Part shown: positions 6,846-16,043 of the stretch, one piece after another | How the letters are laid out: every line of letters starts with the position of its first letter | Position numbering within the stretch: position 1 is the first letter of the stretch | Assembly: GCF_002091755.1 (NCBI RefSeq) | Contig: NZ_BDAI01000009.1 | Location: forward strand, 62,001-126,000 | DNA length: 64,000 nt | Direction of reading: 5' to 3' | Source: Pseudomonas nitroreducens NBRC 12694 | GTDB lineage: Bacteria; Pseudomonadota; Gammaproteobacteria; Pseudomonadales; Pseudomonadaceae | Program-made: the position numbers and the translations under genes | The notes under the pieces: generated by a model | Databases searched by the model: none | What the model was told of the DNA's origin: nothing | The model's input: the letters and a program-made list of their open reading frames with translations, nothing else

Positions 6846-9350
6846 TCAGGCCAGGCTGACCAGTTCGATGCGCACCGCGCATTTCTTGTAGTCGGTCTGC
6901 TTGGAGATCGGGTCGGTGGCGTCCAGCGTGACCTTGTTGATCAGCTTGTTGGCATCGAAGAAAGGCACGAACACCAGTCCCTGCGGCGGCTTGTTGCGCC
7001 CGCGGGTCTCGATGCGCGCGCGGATCTCGCCGCGCCGGCTGATCACCTTCACCTCGCTGCCCCGGCGCATCTTCAGGTCACGCGCATCGTCGGGGTGCAT
7101 GTACACCACGGCGTCGGGCACGGCCTTGTAGAGCTCCGGCACGCGCTGGGTCATCGAACCGGTGTGCCAGTGTTCGAGCACGCGGCCGGTGGAGAGCCAG
7201 AAGGGATATTCCTTGTCCGGGGCCTCGGCCGGCGGCTCGTAGGGCAGGGCGAAGATGATCGCCTTCTTGTCCGGGTAGCCGTAGAACTGTACGCCGCTGC
7301 CGGCGGTGACGTAGGGGTCGTAGCCCTCGCGGTAGCGCCAGCGGGTCTCCTTGCCGTCGACCACCGGCCAGCGCAGGCCGCGCGCCTCGTGATAGGCGTC
7401 GAAGGGCGCGAGGTCGTGACCGTGGCCACGGCCGAAGCTGGCGTACTCCTCGAACAGCCCCTTCTGGATGTAGAAGCCGAAGGCCTTGGCCTCGTCGTTC
7501 TCGAAGCCCTTGGTGATCTCGTCGTTGTCGTACGCGTCCACCTGGCCGTTCTTGTACAGCACCTCGTAGAGCGTCTTGCCCTTGAGTTGCGGCGCCTTCG
7601 CCAGCAGCTCGGCGGGCCAGACCTCGTCGGTGGTGAAGCGCTTGGAGAACTCCACCAGCTGCCAGAGATCGGATTTCGCCTCGCCCGGTGCCTTCACCAA
7701 CTGGTGCCAGAACTGCGTGCGGCGCTCGGCATTGCCGTAAGCACCTTCCTTCTCCACCCACATGGCGCTGGGCAGGATCAGGTCCGCCGCCTGTGCCGAA
7801 ACGGTGGGGTAGACGTCGGAGACGATCACGAAGTTTTCCGGGTTGCGCCAGCCCGGTAGCACCTCCTGCATGATGTTCGGCCCGGCGTGCATGTTGTTGC
7901 AGACCTGGGTCCAGTAGACGTTGAGCACGCCGTCCTTGAGCATCCGGCTCTGCTGTACGGCGTGGAAGCCGATCTTTTCCTGGATGGTGCCGGCGGGCAC
8001 TTTCCAGATTTTCTCGGCGGTTTCGCGGTGTTTCGGGTTGGTTACCACCAGGTCCGCCGGCAGGCGGTGGGCGAAGGTGCCGACCTCGCGCGCGGTGCCG
8101 CAGGCCGAGGGTTGGCCGGTGAGCGAAAAGGGGCTGTTGCCCGGCTCGCTGATCTTCCCGGTGAGCAGGTGGATGTTGTAGATCAGGTTGTTCGCCCAGA
8201 CCCCGCGGGTGTGCTGGTTGAAGCCCATGGTCCAGAACGACACCACCTTGCGTTTCGGGTCGGCGTACAGCTCGGCCAGGGCCTTCAGGCGCTCGGCCGG
8301 CACACCGGTTTCCTTGGCAGTGCGCTCCAGGGTGTAGGGTTTGACGAAGGCGGCGAATTCATCGAAGCCGATGTCGCTCCAGGTGTTGGCCTTGTCCGCG
8401 TTCTTCGCCTTCTTCTCCAGCGGGTTATCCGGGCGCAGGCCGTAGCCGATGTCCTCGGCGCCATGGGCGAAGCGGGTGTGCTTGTCGACGAAGTCGCGGT
8501 TCACGGCGCCGCTTTCGATGATGTGGTTGGCGATGTAGTTGAGGATGTACAGGTCGGTCTGCGGCTTGAACACCATGGGGATGTCGGCCAGGTCGAAGCT
8601 GCGATGCTCGAAGGTCGACAGCACGGCCACCTTGACCTGCCCTGCGCTCAGGCGGCGGTCGGTGACCCGCGACCAGAGCACCGGGTGCATCTCGGCCATG
8701 TTCGAGCCCCAGAGCACGAAGGTGTCGGTGGCCTCGATGTCGTCGTAGCAGCCCATCGGCTCGTCCATGCCGAAGCTGCGCATGAAGCCCATCACCGCCG
8801 AGGCCATGCAGTGCCGCGCGTTGGGGTCGATGTTGTTGCTGCGCAGGCCGGCCTTGAACAGCTTGTTGGCGGCGTAGCCTTCCCAGACCGTCCATTGCCC
8901 GGAGCCGAACATGCCCACCGAGGTGGGGCCCTTGGCCTTGAGTGCGGCCTTGAACTTCTCGGCCATGATGTCGAAGGCGGCGTCCCAGCTGATCGGCTGG
9001 AACTCGCCCTGCTTGTCGAACTTGCCATCCTTCATGCGCAGCAGTGGCCGGGTCAGGCGATCGCTGCCGTACATGATCTTGGACAGGAAGTAGCCCTTCA
9101 CGCAGTTGATCCCGCGGTTGACCTCGGCCTTGATGTCGCCGTGGGTGGCGACCACCTTGTTGTCGCGGGTGGCGACCATCACGCTGCAGCCGGTGCCGCA
9201 GAAGCGGCATGGCGCCTTGTTCCAGTCCAGGCGGGTCATGTCCGCCTCGGTGACCAGGTTGCTGGCGGAGCTCAGGATCGGCAGGCCGGCGGCGGCCGCG
9301 GCAATGGCGGCGGCGTTGGCCTTGGCGAACTGGCGGCGGGTCAGGTTCAT
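6846..9350 (-). CDS. napA: NapA, periplasmic nitrate reductase catalytic subunit
   Basis: 834-residue molybdenum bis-MGD enzyme that reduces nitrate to nitrite in the periplasm. The N-terminus is a twin-arginine signal (NLTRRQFAKANA), so it is exported folded. The [4Fe-4S] site is CRFCGTGC...GINCVKG, and the active-site Cys that ligates Mo lies in ARHCMASAV. The length equals typical NapA. Its start overlaps the end of napD, the Tat-proofreading chaperone, which suits coordinated synthesis. Molybdenum supply is encoded by modBC at the start of the window. Confidence 0.98.
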   Translation of the reverse strand: MNLTRRQFAKANAAAIAAAAAGLPILSSASNLVTEADMTRLDWNKAPCRFCGTGCSVMVATRDNKVVATHGDIKAEVNRGINCVKGYFLSKIMYGSDRLTRPLLRMKDGKFDKQGEFQPISWDAAFDIMAEKFKAALKAKGPTSVGMFGSGQWTVWEGYAANKLFKAGLRSNNIDPNARHCMASAVMGFMRSFGMDEPMGCYDDIEATDTFVLWGSNMAEMHPVLWSRVTDRRLSAGQVKVAVLSTFEHRSFDLADIPMVFKPQTDLYILNYIANHIIESGAVNRDFVDKHTRFAHGAEDIGYGLRPDNPLEKKAKNADKANTWSDIGFDEFAAFVKPYTLERTAKETGVPAERLKALAELYADPKRKVVSFWTMGFNQHTRGVWANNLIYNIHLLTGKISEPGNSPFSLTGQPSACGTAREVGTFAHRLPADLVVTNPKHRETAEKIWKVPAGTIQEKIGFHAVQQSRMLKDGVLNVYWTQVCNNMHAGPNIMQEVLPGWRNPENFVIVSDVYPTVSAQAADLILPSAMWVEKEGAYGNAERRTQFWHQLVKAPGEAKSDLWQLVEFSKRFTTDEVWPAELLAKAPQLKGKTLYEVLYKNGQVDAYDNDEITKGFENDEAKAFGFYIQKGLFEEYASFGRGHGHDLAPFDAYHEARGLRWPVVDGKETRWRYREGYDPYVTAGSGVQFYGYPDKKAIIFALPYEPPAEAPDKEYPFWLSTGRVLEHWHTGSMTQRVPELYKAVPDAVVYMHPDDARDLKMRRGSEVKVISRRGEIRARIETRGRNKPPQGLVFVPFFDANKLINKVTLDATDPISKQTDYKKCAVRIELVSLA

Positions 9351-9664
9351 CGTGCACCTCCGGCCTGGGCCAGCTCGGGTTGGGGTTCTCTCTGCAGGGC
9401 TTCCGGCGACTCGACGACTTCGTGGTAGATCAGCACCGCGTTGAGAACGCCGGGCAGGTTCTGGATGGCATTGAGGTTGTCGAGGATGCTTGCCTCATGC
9501 TCGGCTTCGAGCAGCACGACCAGCTTTCCCTGGGCGCTCTGCTGATGGACTTCCAGGTTCGGCAGGCGCAGCAGGTTGGCCTTCACCGCTTCGAGCAGCT
9601 CGGGGCGCGTGTGCACGATCAGGCTGGCGATCTGGATGCTCTCGGGCATCTGGGTCTCAGGCAT
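9347..9664 (-). CDS. napD: NapD, NapA signal-peptide chaperone
   Basis: Small cytoplasmic protein that binds the Tat signal of NapA and holds back export until the cofactor is inserted. The core (IASLIVHTRPELLEAV...LVVLLEAE) is the NapD ferredoxin-like fold. Starts at 9664 (MPETQ) or 9646 (MPESI) are both possible, and I use the former. It overlaps napF by 8 bp and napA by 4 bp. Confidence 0.93.
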   Translation of the reverse strand: MPETQMPESIQIASLIVHTRPELLEAVKANLLRLPNLEVHQQSAQGKLVVLLEAEHEASILDNLNAIQNLPGVLNAVLIYHEVVESPEALQREPQPELAQAGGAR

Positions 9665-10139
9665 GGTGGGCCTCACGGTTCAGGTGGATGGCGTTGCCGG
9701 GGCAGGGCGAGACGCAGGCGCCGCAGCCGGTGCACAGGGTCGGGTCGAGGGTAGGCAGGGAGGGGCCGCCGAGTTGCGGGCGGAAGCGGATGGCGCGTGG
9801 TTCGCAGGCATCGTCGCAGCTGCGGCAGTGGATGCCGGCGCGGGCCAGGCAGTGGTCGTCGATCTGCGCGCGCCAGGGAAACGCCTCGCGGCTCAGGTCG
9901 AACACCTCGGCTTCGCAGGCGCGCGCGCAGGCACCGCACAGGCTGCAGCCGGCGTTGGTGAAGTCCAGCTGCGGATAGCCGCCGTCGCCGATGCGCAACA
10001 CCTGTTCGGGGCAAGCGTCGATGCAGGCATTGCAGCGTGTGCAGCCTTCGAGAAATTCGCTGGCGGTGGCGGTCCATGGCGGGCGACGTACTTCAGGCGC
10101 ACCGCCCAGGCGCCGCAGCAGGGCGCGTCGGGCGAGCAT
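9657..10139 (-). CDS. napF: NapF, ferredoxin-type accessory protein
   Basis: 160-residue cytoplasmic iron-sulfur protein of the nap operon, thought to help load or activate NapA. Four cysteine clusters are visible: CTRCNACIDACP, CSLCGACARACE, a shorter CRSCDDACEP, and CTGCGACVSPCP. I start at ATG 10139 (MLARRALLRRLGG), which gives the family's basic N-terminus; the longer open frame has no support. It follows napE by 10 bp. Confidence 0.95.
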   Translation of the reverse strand: MLARRALLRRLGGAPEVRRPPWTATASEFLEGCTRCNACIDACPEQVLRIGDGGYPQLDFTNAGCSLCGACARACEAEVFDLSREAFPWRAQIDDHCLARAGIHCRSCDDACEPRAIRFRPQLGGPSLPTLDPTLCTGCGACVSPCPGNAIHLNREAHHA

Positions 10140-10149
10140 CGTGGCACCT

Positions 10150-10317
10150 CTACGTCGGCGGGCCGGGCGGCCCCGCCACCAGCTGGACCATCCAGACGAT
10201 AAAGCCGTAGCCACCGACAATGGCCACGGACAGCAGAGGGAACAGGCAGATCACGAGGAACAGGAACAGCCGGGTTTCCTTGCCTTTATCCGTGCCGGGT
10301 CCGGTCTCTTCAGTCAT
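10150..10317 (-). CDS. napE: NapE, small membrane protein of the nap operon
   Basis: 55-residue single-span protein starting at ATG 10317 after a good GGGAGG ribosome site. A charged N-terminus (MTEETGPGTDKGKETR) precedes one hydrophobic helix (LFLFLVICLFPLLSVAIVGG) and a proline-rich tail. Its role is not well established; it may join the NapC membrane complex. It is first in the operon, so the nap promoter must lie in the 198-bp gap shared with oprH. I do not see a clear Anr (TTGAT-N4-ATCAA) box there. Confidence 0.93.
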   Translation of the reverse strand: MTEETGPGTDKGKETRLFLFLVICLFPLLSVAIVGGYGFIVWMVQLVAGPPGPPT

Positions 10318-10416
10318 TTGGTCAGCCTCCCGCCAACGACTGGGAATGAGCCTAGTCCCTGCGCTGTGTGTGGGCAAAAGCCTACGAGCGTTATTCTTTT
10401 TTCATACAGCGCTTTC

Positions 10417-10455
10417 GTTCAGCGATGGTTCAGCGCTCTGACAGGTTCCGTTCAG
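10417..10455 (+). promoter_or_regulatory. PhoP-box direct repeats upstream of oprH
   Basis: GTTCAG occurs at 10417-10422 and again at 10428-10433 with a 5-bp spacer, which is the geometry of a PhoP dimer site. A third GTTCAG lies at 10450-10455, and a possible -10 (TAATCT) at 10467-10472. oprH starts at 10516. OprH-phoP-phoQ is known to be autoregulated by PhoP under low Mg2+. Confidence 0.75.
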
Positions 10456-10515
10456 AGCCCTCCTCGTAATCTTTTCCCCGTCAACCCATTACTGACCTCT
10501 GACGGGAGAATCCCC

Positions 10516-11127
10516 ATGAAAGCCATGAAGAAAATCGCCCTCGCCAGCGCCATCCTCGGTGCCAGTGTCGCCGCTACTGCCGCCAACGCCGCCGACACCT
10601 TCGTCGGCATGACCTGGGGCGAAACCAGCAACAACATCCAGAAATCCGATGCGCTGAATCGCAACCTGAACAATCCCAAGTTCGACAGCGTGATCAACAA
10701 CAGTGGCACCTGGGGCGTGCGCGCCGGCCAGCAGATGGAGCAGGGCCGCTACTACGTCACCTATGAAAACGTCTCCGACACCGAGAACGGCCTGAAGCTG
10801 CGCCAGCAGAACCTGCTCGGCAGCTACGACGCCTTCCTGCCGCTGGGCGACCAGGGCACCAAGCTGTTCGGCGGCGGCACCGCCGGCCTGGTCAAGCTGG
10901 AGCAGGACTCCAAGGGCTACAGCCGCGACAGTGACGTGGGTTACGCCATCGGCGCCCAAGCCGGTATCCTCCAGGAACTCGGCAAGAACGCATCCGTGGA
11001 AGGCGGCTACCGTTACCTGCGTACCAACGCGAGTACCGAAATGAGCCCGCACGGTGGCAGCAAGGTGGGATCCCTTGACCTGCACAGCAGCTCCCAGTTC
11101 TACCTGGGCGCCAACTACAAGTTCTGA
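10516..11127 (+). CDS. oprH: OprH, PhoPQ-regulated outer-membrane protein H1
   Basis: 203-residue eight-stranded beta-barrel that coats LPS and can substitute for bridging Mg2+. It has a signal peptide ending in ATAANA|ADTF and finishes with the aromatic C-terminal residue (LGANYKF) recognised by the Bam machinery. I use ATG 10516 after GACGGGAG; a longer open frame upstream has no support. It heads the oprH-phoP-phoQ operon. Confidence 0.96.
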   Translation: MKAMKKIALASAILGASVAATAANAADTFVGMTWGETSNNIQKSDALNRNLNNPKFDSVINNSGTWGVRAGQQMEQGRYYVTYENVSDTENGLKLRQQNLLGSYDAFLPLGDQGTKLFGGGTAGLVKLEQDSKGYSRDSDVGYAIGAQAGILQELGKNASVEGGYRYLRTNASTEMSPHGGSKVGSLDLHSSSQFYLGANYKF

Positions 11128-11183
11128 CCGGTACCGCAACCGGGCCTCGCGTGGCCCGGTTGCCTGACTCAGGGAGCACGCGC

Positions 11184-11861
11184 ATGAAACTGCTGGTGGT
11201 GGAAGACGAGGCGCTGTTGCGCCATCACCTGTACACCCGGCTCGGCGAGCAAGGCCATGTGGTCGATGCGGTCGCCAATGCCGAAGAGGCGCTGTACCGC
11301 GCCGCCGAATACCATCACGACCTGGCGATGATCGACCTTGGGCTGCCCGGTATGAGCGGGCTGGACCTGATCCGCGAATTCCGCAGCCAAGGCAAGACCT
11401 TCCCCATCCTCATCCTCACCGCTCGCGGCAACTGGCAGGACAAGGTCGAAGGCCTGGCCGCCGGCGCCGACGACTACGTGGTCAAGCCCTTCCAGTTCGA
11501 AGAACTCGAGGCCCGCCTGAACGCGCTGCTGCGCCGCTCCAGCGGCTTCGCCCAGTCGAGCATCGAGGCCGGCCCGCTGGTGCTGGACATCAACCGCAAG
11601 CAGGCGCTGGTCAACGGTGAGTCGCTGCAGTTGACTGCCTTCGAGTACCGCATCCTCGAATACCTCATGCGCCATCATCAGCAGGTGGTCGCCAAGGAGC
11701 GCCTGATCGAGCAGCTCTACCCGGACGACGACGAGCGCGACCCGAACGTCATCGAGGTACTGGTCGGGCGCCTGCGCCGCAAGCTGGAGAGCGCAGCGGG
11801 CTTCAAACCGATCGATACCGTGCGCGGCCAGGGCTACATCTTCAACGAGCTGTGTAAATGA
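11184..11861 (+). CDS. phoP: PhoP, OmpR-family response regulator
   Basis: 225-residue response regulator. The receiver domain has the phospho-acceptor Asp51 in MIDLGLPGMSG, Lys in DDYVVKPF, and a C-terminal winged helix (VIEVLVGRLRRKLES...DTVRGQGYIF). It controls low-Mg2+ and polymyxin-resistance genes including oprH. Its last four bases overlap phoQ (ATGA), so the pair is coupled. Confidence 0.98.
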   Translation: MKLLVVEDEALLRHHLYTRLGEQGHVVDAVANAEEALYRAAEYHHDLAMIDLGLPGMSGLDLIREFRSQGKTFPILILTARGNWQDKVEGLAAGADDYVVKPFQFEELEARLNALLRRSSGFAQSSIEAGPLVLDINRKQALVNGESLQLTAFEYRILEYLMRHHQQVVAKERLIEQLYPDDDERDPNVIEVLVGRLRRKLESAAGFKPIDTVRGQGYIFNELCK

Positions 11862-13201
11862 TCCGCTCGCTGCGCCTGCGCCTGATGATCGGTGCGGCGA
11901 TTCTCGCCGTGCTGTTCATGGCCGCGTTGCTGCCGGCGCTCCAGCGGGCATTCAGCATCGCCCTGGAGAATGCCATCCAGCAACGCCTGGCGGCGGACGT
12001 GGCGACCCTGGTGTCCTCGGCGCGTATCGAAGGCGAAGTCCTGAGCATGCCCGACCATCTGCCGGTGGAGGACTTCAACCTTCCCGAATCCAAGTTGCTG
12101 GGCTTCATCTATGACCAGTCCGGCAAGCTGGTCTGGCGTTCCACCTCGGCCCAGGACGAGAGCGTCGACTACTCACCCAAGTACGATGGCATGATCGACG
12201 AGTTCACCCGCATCCGCGATGCCTCTGGCCAGGAGTTCTTCGTCTATGACGTGGAGATTGACCTGCTCGGCGGCAAGCGTGCTGCGTACAGCATCGTCAC
12301 CATGCAGCCGGAGAGCGAATTCCGCGAACTGGTCAGTGGCTTCCGCGACCAGCTCTACCTTTGGCTCGGCGGCGCGCTTCTGTTGCTGCTGGGCCTGCTC
12401 TGGCTCGGCCTGGGCTGGGGCTTTCGCTCCATGCGCGGGCTGCGCTCGGAGCTGGACCAGATCGAGGCCGGTGATCGCGAACGCCTGAGCGATGACCATC
12501 CAGCCGAGATGCTGCGTCTGACCGACTCGGTCAACCGCCTGCTGGAAAGCGAGCGCGCCCAGCGCGAGCGCTATCGCAATTCCCTGGGCGACCTCGCTCA
12601 CAGCCTGAAGACTCCGCTGGCGGTGCTGCAGGGCGTCAGCGAAACCCTCGCCGACCAGCCGCAGAACCGCGAGCAGATGCAGGTGCTGCAGACCCAGATC
12701 GAGCGCATGAGCCAGCAGATCGGCTACCAGTTGCAGCGCGCGACCCTGCGCAAGAGTGGCCTGATTCGCCACCGCGCGGCCCTCGATCCGCTGCTGGATA
12801 CCATCGCTGGTGCGCTGGACAAGGTCTACCACGACAAGCGCGTGAAGCTCGAACGTGATATCCCGCCGGGCCTGGCCCTGCCGCTGGAAAAGGGCGCGCT
12901 GCTGGAGATGCTCGGCAACCTGCTGGAGAACGCCTATCGCCTGTGCCTGACCACGGTGAAGGTCAGCGCGCGCAAGGAGGGTCGAATGTTCGAACTGATC
13001 ATCGAGGACGACGGCCCCGGTGTTCCCGCCAGCCAGCGCGAGCGCATCCTCAAGCGCGGCGAGCGCCTGGATACCCAGCATCCCGGCCAGGGCATCGGCA
13101 CGGCGGTGGTCAAGGACATCATCGACAGCTACGACGGCGAGCTGGCGCTGGAGGATTCCGCGCTGGGCGGCGCTTGCTTCCGCATTCGCCTGCCGGGTTG
13201 A
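11858..13201 (+). CDS. phoQ: PhoQ, sensor histidine kinase
   Basis: 447-residue inner-membrane sensor of divalent cations. Membrane helices lie near residues 8-28 and 166-186 and flank a periplasmic sensor; the acidic patch expected of PhoQ is in the DEF/DLLGG region. A HAMP follows, then the H-box with His248 (GDLAHSLKTPLAVLQG), the N-box (GNLLENAYRL) and the G-boxes DDGPGVP and GQGIGTAVV. Partner of PhoP. Confidence 0.97.
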   Translation: MIRSLRLRLMIGAAILAVLFMAALLPALQRAFSIALENAIQQRLAADVATLVSSARIEGEVLSMPDHLPVEDFNLPESKLLGFIYDQSGKLVWRSTSAQDESVDYSPKYDGMIDEFTRIRDASGQEFFVYDVEIDLLGGKRAAYSIVTMQPESEFRELVSGFRDQLYLWLGGALLLLLGLLWLGLGWGFRSMRGLRSELDQIEAGDRERLSDDHPAEMLRLTDSVNRLLESERAQRERYRNSLGDLAHSLKTPLAVLQGVSETLADQPQNREQMQVLQTQIERMSQQIGYQLQRATLRKSGLIRHRAALDPLLDTIAGALDKVYHDKRVKLERDIPPGLALPLEKGALLEMLGNLLENAYRLCLTTVKVSARKEGRMFELIIEDDGPGVPASQRERILKRGERLDTQHPGQGIGTAVVKDIIDSYDGELALEDSALGGACFRIRLPG

Positions 13202-13262
13202 TCGAGAGTCGGCGCGAACACTCATCGCACCGCGCTCCCCCAGACGAGATCGTGCCTTCGTC

Positions 13263-14264
13263 TCATTCCCCCTGCTGTGCCCGATAAGCCCCCGGCGTCA
13301 GTCCCGTCCATTTCTTGAACGCCCGGTGGAACGCCGATGGCTCGGAGAAACCGAGCTGGTCGGCGATATCCTGAATGGAGTGCTCGTCGCGGCCCAGGTA
13401 GTAGATCGCCAGGTCGCGGCGCAGCTGGTCCTTCAACTCCTGGAAGTTTGGCCCTTCCTCGCGCAGATGGCGGCGCAGGGTCTGCGGGCTCATGTGCAGT
13501 TGCGCAGCGACCTGCTCCAGGTCCGGCCAGCGGCGGCAGTCGCGGCCGAGCAGGCGGCGGATCTGGCTGGTCAGGCTGTCGCCGCCGTCGGGGCGGGCGA
13601 GCAGGTCGGCGGGCGAGTCCTTGAGGAAGTGCTTGAGCGTGCGCTCGTCCTGCAGCAGCGGCATGTCCAGGTAGCGAGCCTGCAACAGCAGGCTGGTGCT
13701 GCCGGCGGCGAAGCGGCGAGGGCAGGGGAACAGCAGGTCGTACTCGGCCTGGTGCTCGGGCGGCGGGTAGCTGAAGGTGGCTTCCTCCAGGCGGATACGC
13801 TGGCCGATCAGCCAACTGGCCAGACGGTGCCAGATCAGCAGCAGGCTCTCGGCAAGGAAGTGGTCCGGGTCGCGCAGGTGGGTCTCGTCCAGGGTCAGCC
13901 GAGCGCGGTCACCGTCGCGCACCAGCTCGATCCGCGGCGCCTCGGGAAACAACCCGTAGAACAGCGAACCGCGGCCCAGCGCCTTCTCCAGCGTGCGGCA
14001 GTGGATGATCGCGTTGCACATCATGGCGAAGGTGCCGCGCTTGCTCGGCAGGCTGCCGAAACCCATGTATTCGTCGTCCAGCGCTTCCCAGAGTGTCTGC
14101 ATCAGACGGCTGAACTGCTCGGGATCGATCCGTGCGCGAGGTTCGTCGAGGATGGCCGGGACGATGCCGGCGTCGCGCAGCAGCGCCTGGACGTCGAGGC
14201 CCTTGCGCTGGGCGCCATGGACGGCGGCGCGGACGAAATGGCTGGCAATGGTGCGTTCACGCAT
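13263..14264 (-). CDS. AraC-family transcriptional regulator
   Basis: 333-residue regulator with an N-terminal Arabinose_bd-type domain and a C-terminal double helix-turn-helix (LEQVAAQLHMSPQTLRRHL and SIQDIADQLGFSEPSAFHRA, then GLTPGAYR). I use ATG 14264 after AAGGAC; another in-frame ATG lies nine codons upstream. It is convergent with phoQ and divergent from dctA across a 363-bp gap, so dctA or a dicarboxylate-related gene is a candidate target, but the sequence does not show this. Confidence 0.9.
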   Translation of the reverse strand: MRERTIASHFVRAAVHGAQRKGLDVQALLRDAGIVPAILDEPRARIDPEQFSRLMQTLWEALDDEYMGFGSLPSKRGTFAMMCNAIIHCRTLEKALGRGSLFYGLFPEAPRIELVRDGDRARLTLDETHLRDPDHFLAESLLLIWHRLASWLIGQRIRLEEATFSYPPPEHQAEYDLLFPCPRRFAAGSTSLLLQARYLDMPLLQDERTLKHFLKDSPADLLARPDGGDSLTSQIRRLLGRDCRRWPDLEQVAAQLHMSPQTLRRHLREEGPNFQELKDQLRRDLAIYYLGRDEHSIQDIADQLGFSEPSAFHRAFKKWTGLTPGAYRAQQGE

Positions 14265-14384
14265 GAGCGGTCCTTGTTGTTCTGTCCGCATGTCCGAAAG
14301 AACAGTGCGGCAAACCCGATCGAACCTGATCGGAGTTCTACAATCTACGGTACGAAGGCCGTGGCGGATACCCGCCAGAGGGCG

Positions 14385-14414
14385 GGAAACCCGCCAGCGA
14401 GGAGGCGGGTTTCC
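14385..14414. repeat. Inverted repeat in the AraC-regulator/dctA gap
   Basis: Perfect 11-bp arms GGAAACCCGCC and GGCGGGTTTCC enclose an 8-nt loop. A further partly matching GGCGGATACCCGCC sits just upstream. The repeat lies between two divergent start regions, so it is not a 3' terminator of either gene; it could be an operator, a leader hairpin or a dispersed repeat. Confidence 0.6.
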
Positions 14415-14493
14415 GCCAGATTCGGCGCCTTCCGTGCCCTGACTTTTTACGGAAGTCGTTGAATTTAAAGGGGTTACATATTTTCTAAAGGTC

Positions 14494-14508
14494 TGGCACA
14501 GCACTTGC
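14494..14508 (+). promoter_or_regulatory. Sigma-54 (RpoN) promoter of dctA
   Basis: TGGCAC-N5-TTGC matches the -24/-12 consensus exactly. It lies 119 bp before the dctA start. Dicarboxylate carriers are classically driven by RpoN with the DctB/DctD pair; the activator site upstream was not resolved. Confidence 0.85.
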
Positions 14509-14627
14509 GATAGGCGAGCAAGGCCTGCCGTCTGGCATGCCCTGAAAACAAATTCTCCCATTGCAGGGAGATAACGCGTTCGGTCTTGCGCCTCCCCCGG
14601 AGCGCAGGCCCAGAGGACAGAGCTGCC

Positions 14628-15929
14628 ATGACCAAGCAACCCTTCTACAAAAGCCTGTATGTGCAGGTACTGATCGCCATCGCCATCGGTATCGCACTCG
14701 GCCACTTCTACCCCGACACCGCCAAACTGATGAAGCCGCTGGGCGATGGCTTCGTCAAACTGATCAAGATGGCCATCGCGCCGATCATCTTCTGCACCGT
14801 GGTTACCGGTATCGCCGGCATGCAGAGCATGAAGGCCGTGGGGAAGACGGGTGGCATGGCGCTGCTGTACTTCGAAATCGTTTCGACCATCGCGCTGATC
14901 ATTGGCCTGGTCGTGGTCAACGTCGTCCAGCCGGGCGCCGGCATGCACGCCGACGTCGCCACGCTGACCGCCGAAATGAACAAGAACGCGGCGCTAACCG
15001 GCTTCATCGCTTCGGGCGAGAAGCAGAGCACCATCGACTTCTTCATGAACGTCATCCCGAGCACCGTGGTCGGCGCCTTCGCCAACGGTGACATCCTCCA
15101 GGTGCTGTTCTTCTCCGTGCTGTTCGGCTACGCGCTGCACCGCCTGGGTGACTACGGCAAGCCGGTGTTCGAGTTCATCGATCGCATCACCCACGTGATG
15201 TTCAACATCATCAACGTGATCATGAAGGTCGCGCCCATCGGTGCCTTCGGTGCCATGGCCTTCACCATCGGTGCCTACGGCCTCGGCTCGCTGGTGCAGC
15301 TGGGCCAGCTGATGCTGTGCTTCTACGTCACCTGCCTGCTGTTCGTGCTGATCGTGCTGGGCGGCATCGCCCGCGCCCACGGTTTCAGCATCCTGCGCTT
15401 CATCTCCTACATCCGCGAAGAACTGCTGATCGTGCTGGGCACCTCGTCCTCCGAATCGGCCCTGCCGCGCATGATCGCCAAGATGGAGAAACTGGGCGCC
15501 GACAAGAGCGTCGTCGGCCTGGTGATCCCGACCGGCTACTCGTTCAACCTGGACGGCACCTCGATCTACCTGACCATGGCCGCCGTGTTCATCGCCCAGG
15601 CCACCGACACCCCGATGGACATCACCCACCAGCTGACCCTGCTGGTCGTGCTGCTGATCGCCTCCAAGGGCGCCGCCGGGGTCACCGGTTCGGGCTTCAT
15701 CGTGCTGGCTGCCACCCTGTCCGCCGTTGGCCACCTGCCGGTGGCGGGCCTGGCGCTGATCCTGGGCATCGACCGCTTCATGTCCGAAGCCCGCGCGCTG
15801 ACCAACCTGGTCGGCAATGGCGTGGCCACCATCGTGGTCGCCAAGTGGTGCAAGCAGCTGGACGAGAAGACCCTGTCCGCAGAACTGGCCGCCGGCCCGG
15901 GCAACTCCGCGGAGCTGCAGCCGTCCTGA
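14628..15929 (+). CDS. dctA: DctA, C4-dicarboxylate/H+ symporter
   Basis: 433-residue inner-membrane carrier for succinate, fumarate and malate of the DAACS family. Diagnostic stretches are PIIFCTVVTGIAGM, the serine-rich hairpin LGTSSSESALPRM, the NLDGTSIY motif and the second re-entrant loop ASKGAAGVTGSGF. I start at ATG 14628 (MTKQPFYKSLY), the usual N-terminus; an in-frame ATG at 14586 adds 14 unsupported residues. A sigma-54 promoter precedes it and a strong terminator follows. Confidence 0.96.
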   Translation: MTKQPFYKSLYVQVLIAIAIGIALGHFYPDTAKLMKPLGDGFVKLIKMAIAPIIFCTVVTGIAGMQSMKAVGKTGGMALLYFEIVSTIALIIGLVVVNVVQPGAGMHADVATLTAEMNKNAALTGFIASGEKQSTIDFFMNVIPSTVVGAFANGDILQVLFFSVLFGYALHRLGDYGKPVFEFIDRITHVMFNIINVIMKVAPIGAFGAMAFTIGAYGLGSLVQLGQLMLCFYVTCLLFVLIVLGGIARAHGFSILRFISYIREELLIVLGTSSSESALPRMIAKMEKLGADKSVVGLVIPTGYSFNLDGTSIYLTMAAVFIAQATDTPMDITHQLTLLVVLLIASKGAAGVTGSGFIVLAATLSAVGHLPVAGLALILGIDRFMSEARALTNLVGNGVATIVVAKWCKQLDEKTLSAELAAGPGNSAELQPS

Positions 15930-15984
15930 CGCGCTTTTCAAAGAGCAATTCGGCCCGGTGAACGTGAAGCACCGGAGCCTTTCC

Positions 15985-16011
15985 AGCCCGCTCGATTGAG
16001 CGGGCTTTTTT
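15985..16011 (+). terminator. Rho-independent terminator of dctA
   Basis: A 9-bp stem AGCCCGCTC/GAGCGGGCT with a GATT loop runs into TTTTTTA on the plus strand, 56 bp after the dctA stop. Confidence 0.92.
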
Positions 16012-16043
16012 ATGGGCGAGTGGTTGGTGGCGGCGCGCGTTTT

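Noticed and set aside
7887..9428. 513-codon frame antisense to napA
   Set aside because: Composed of low-complexity antisense sequence; NapA is certain on the minus strand.
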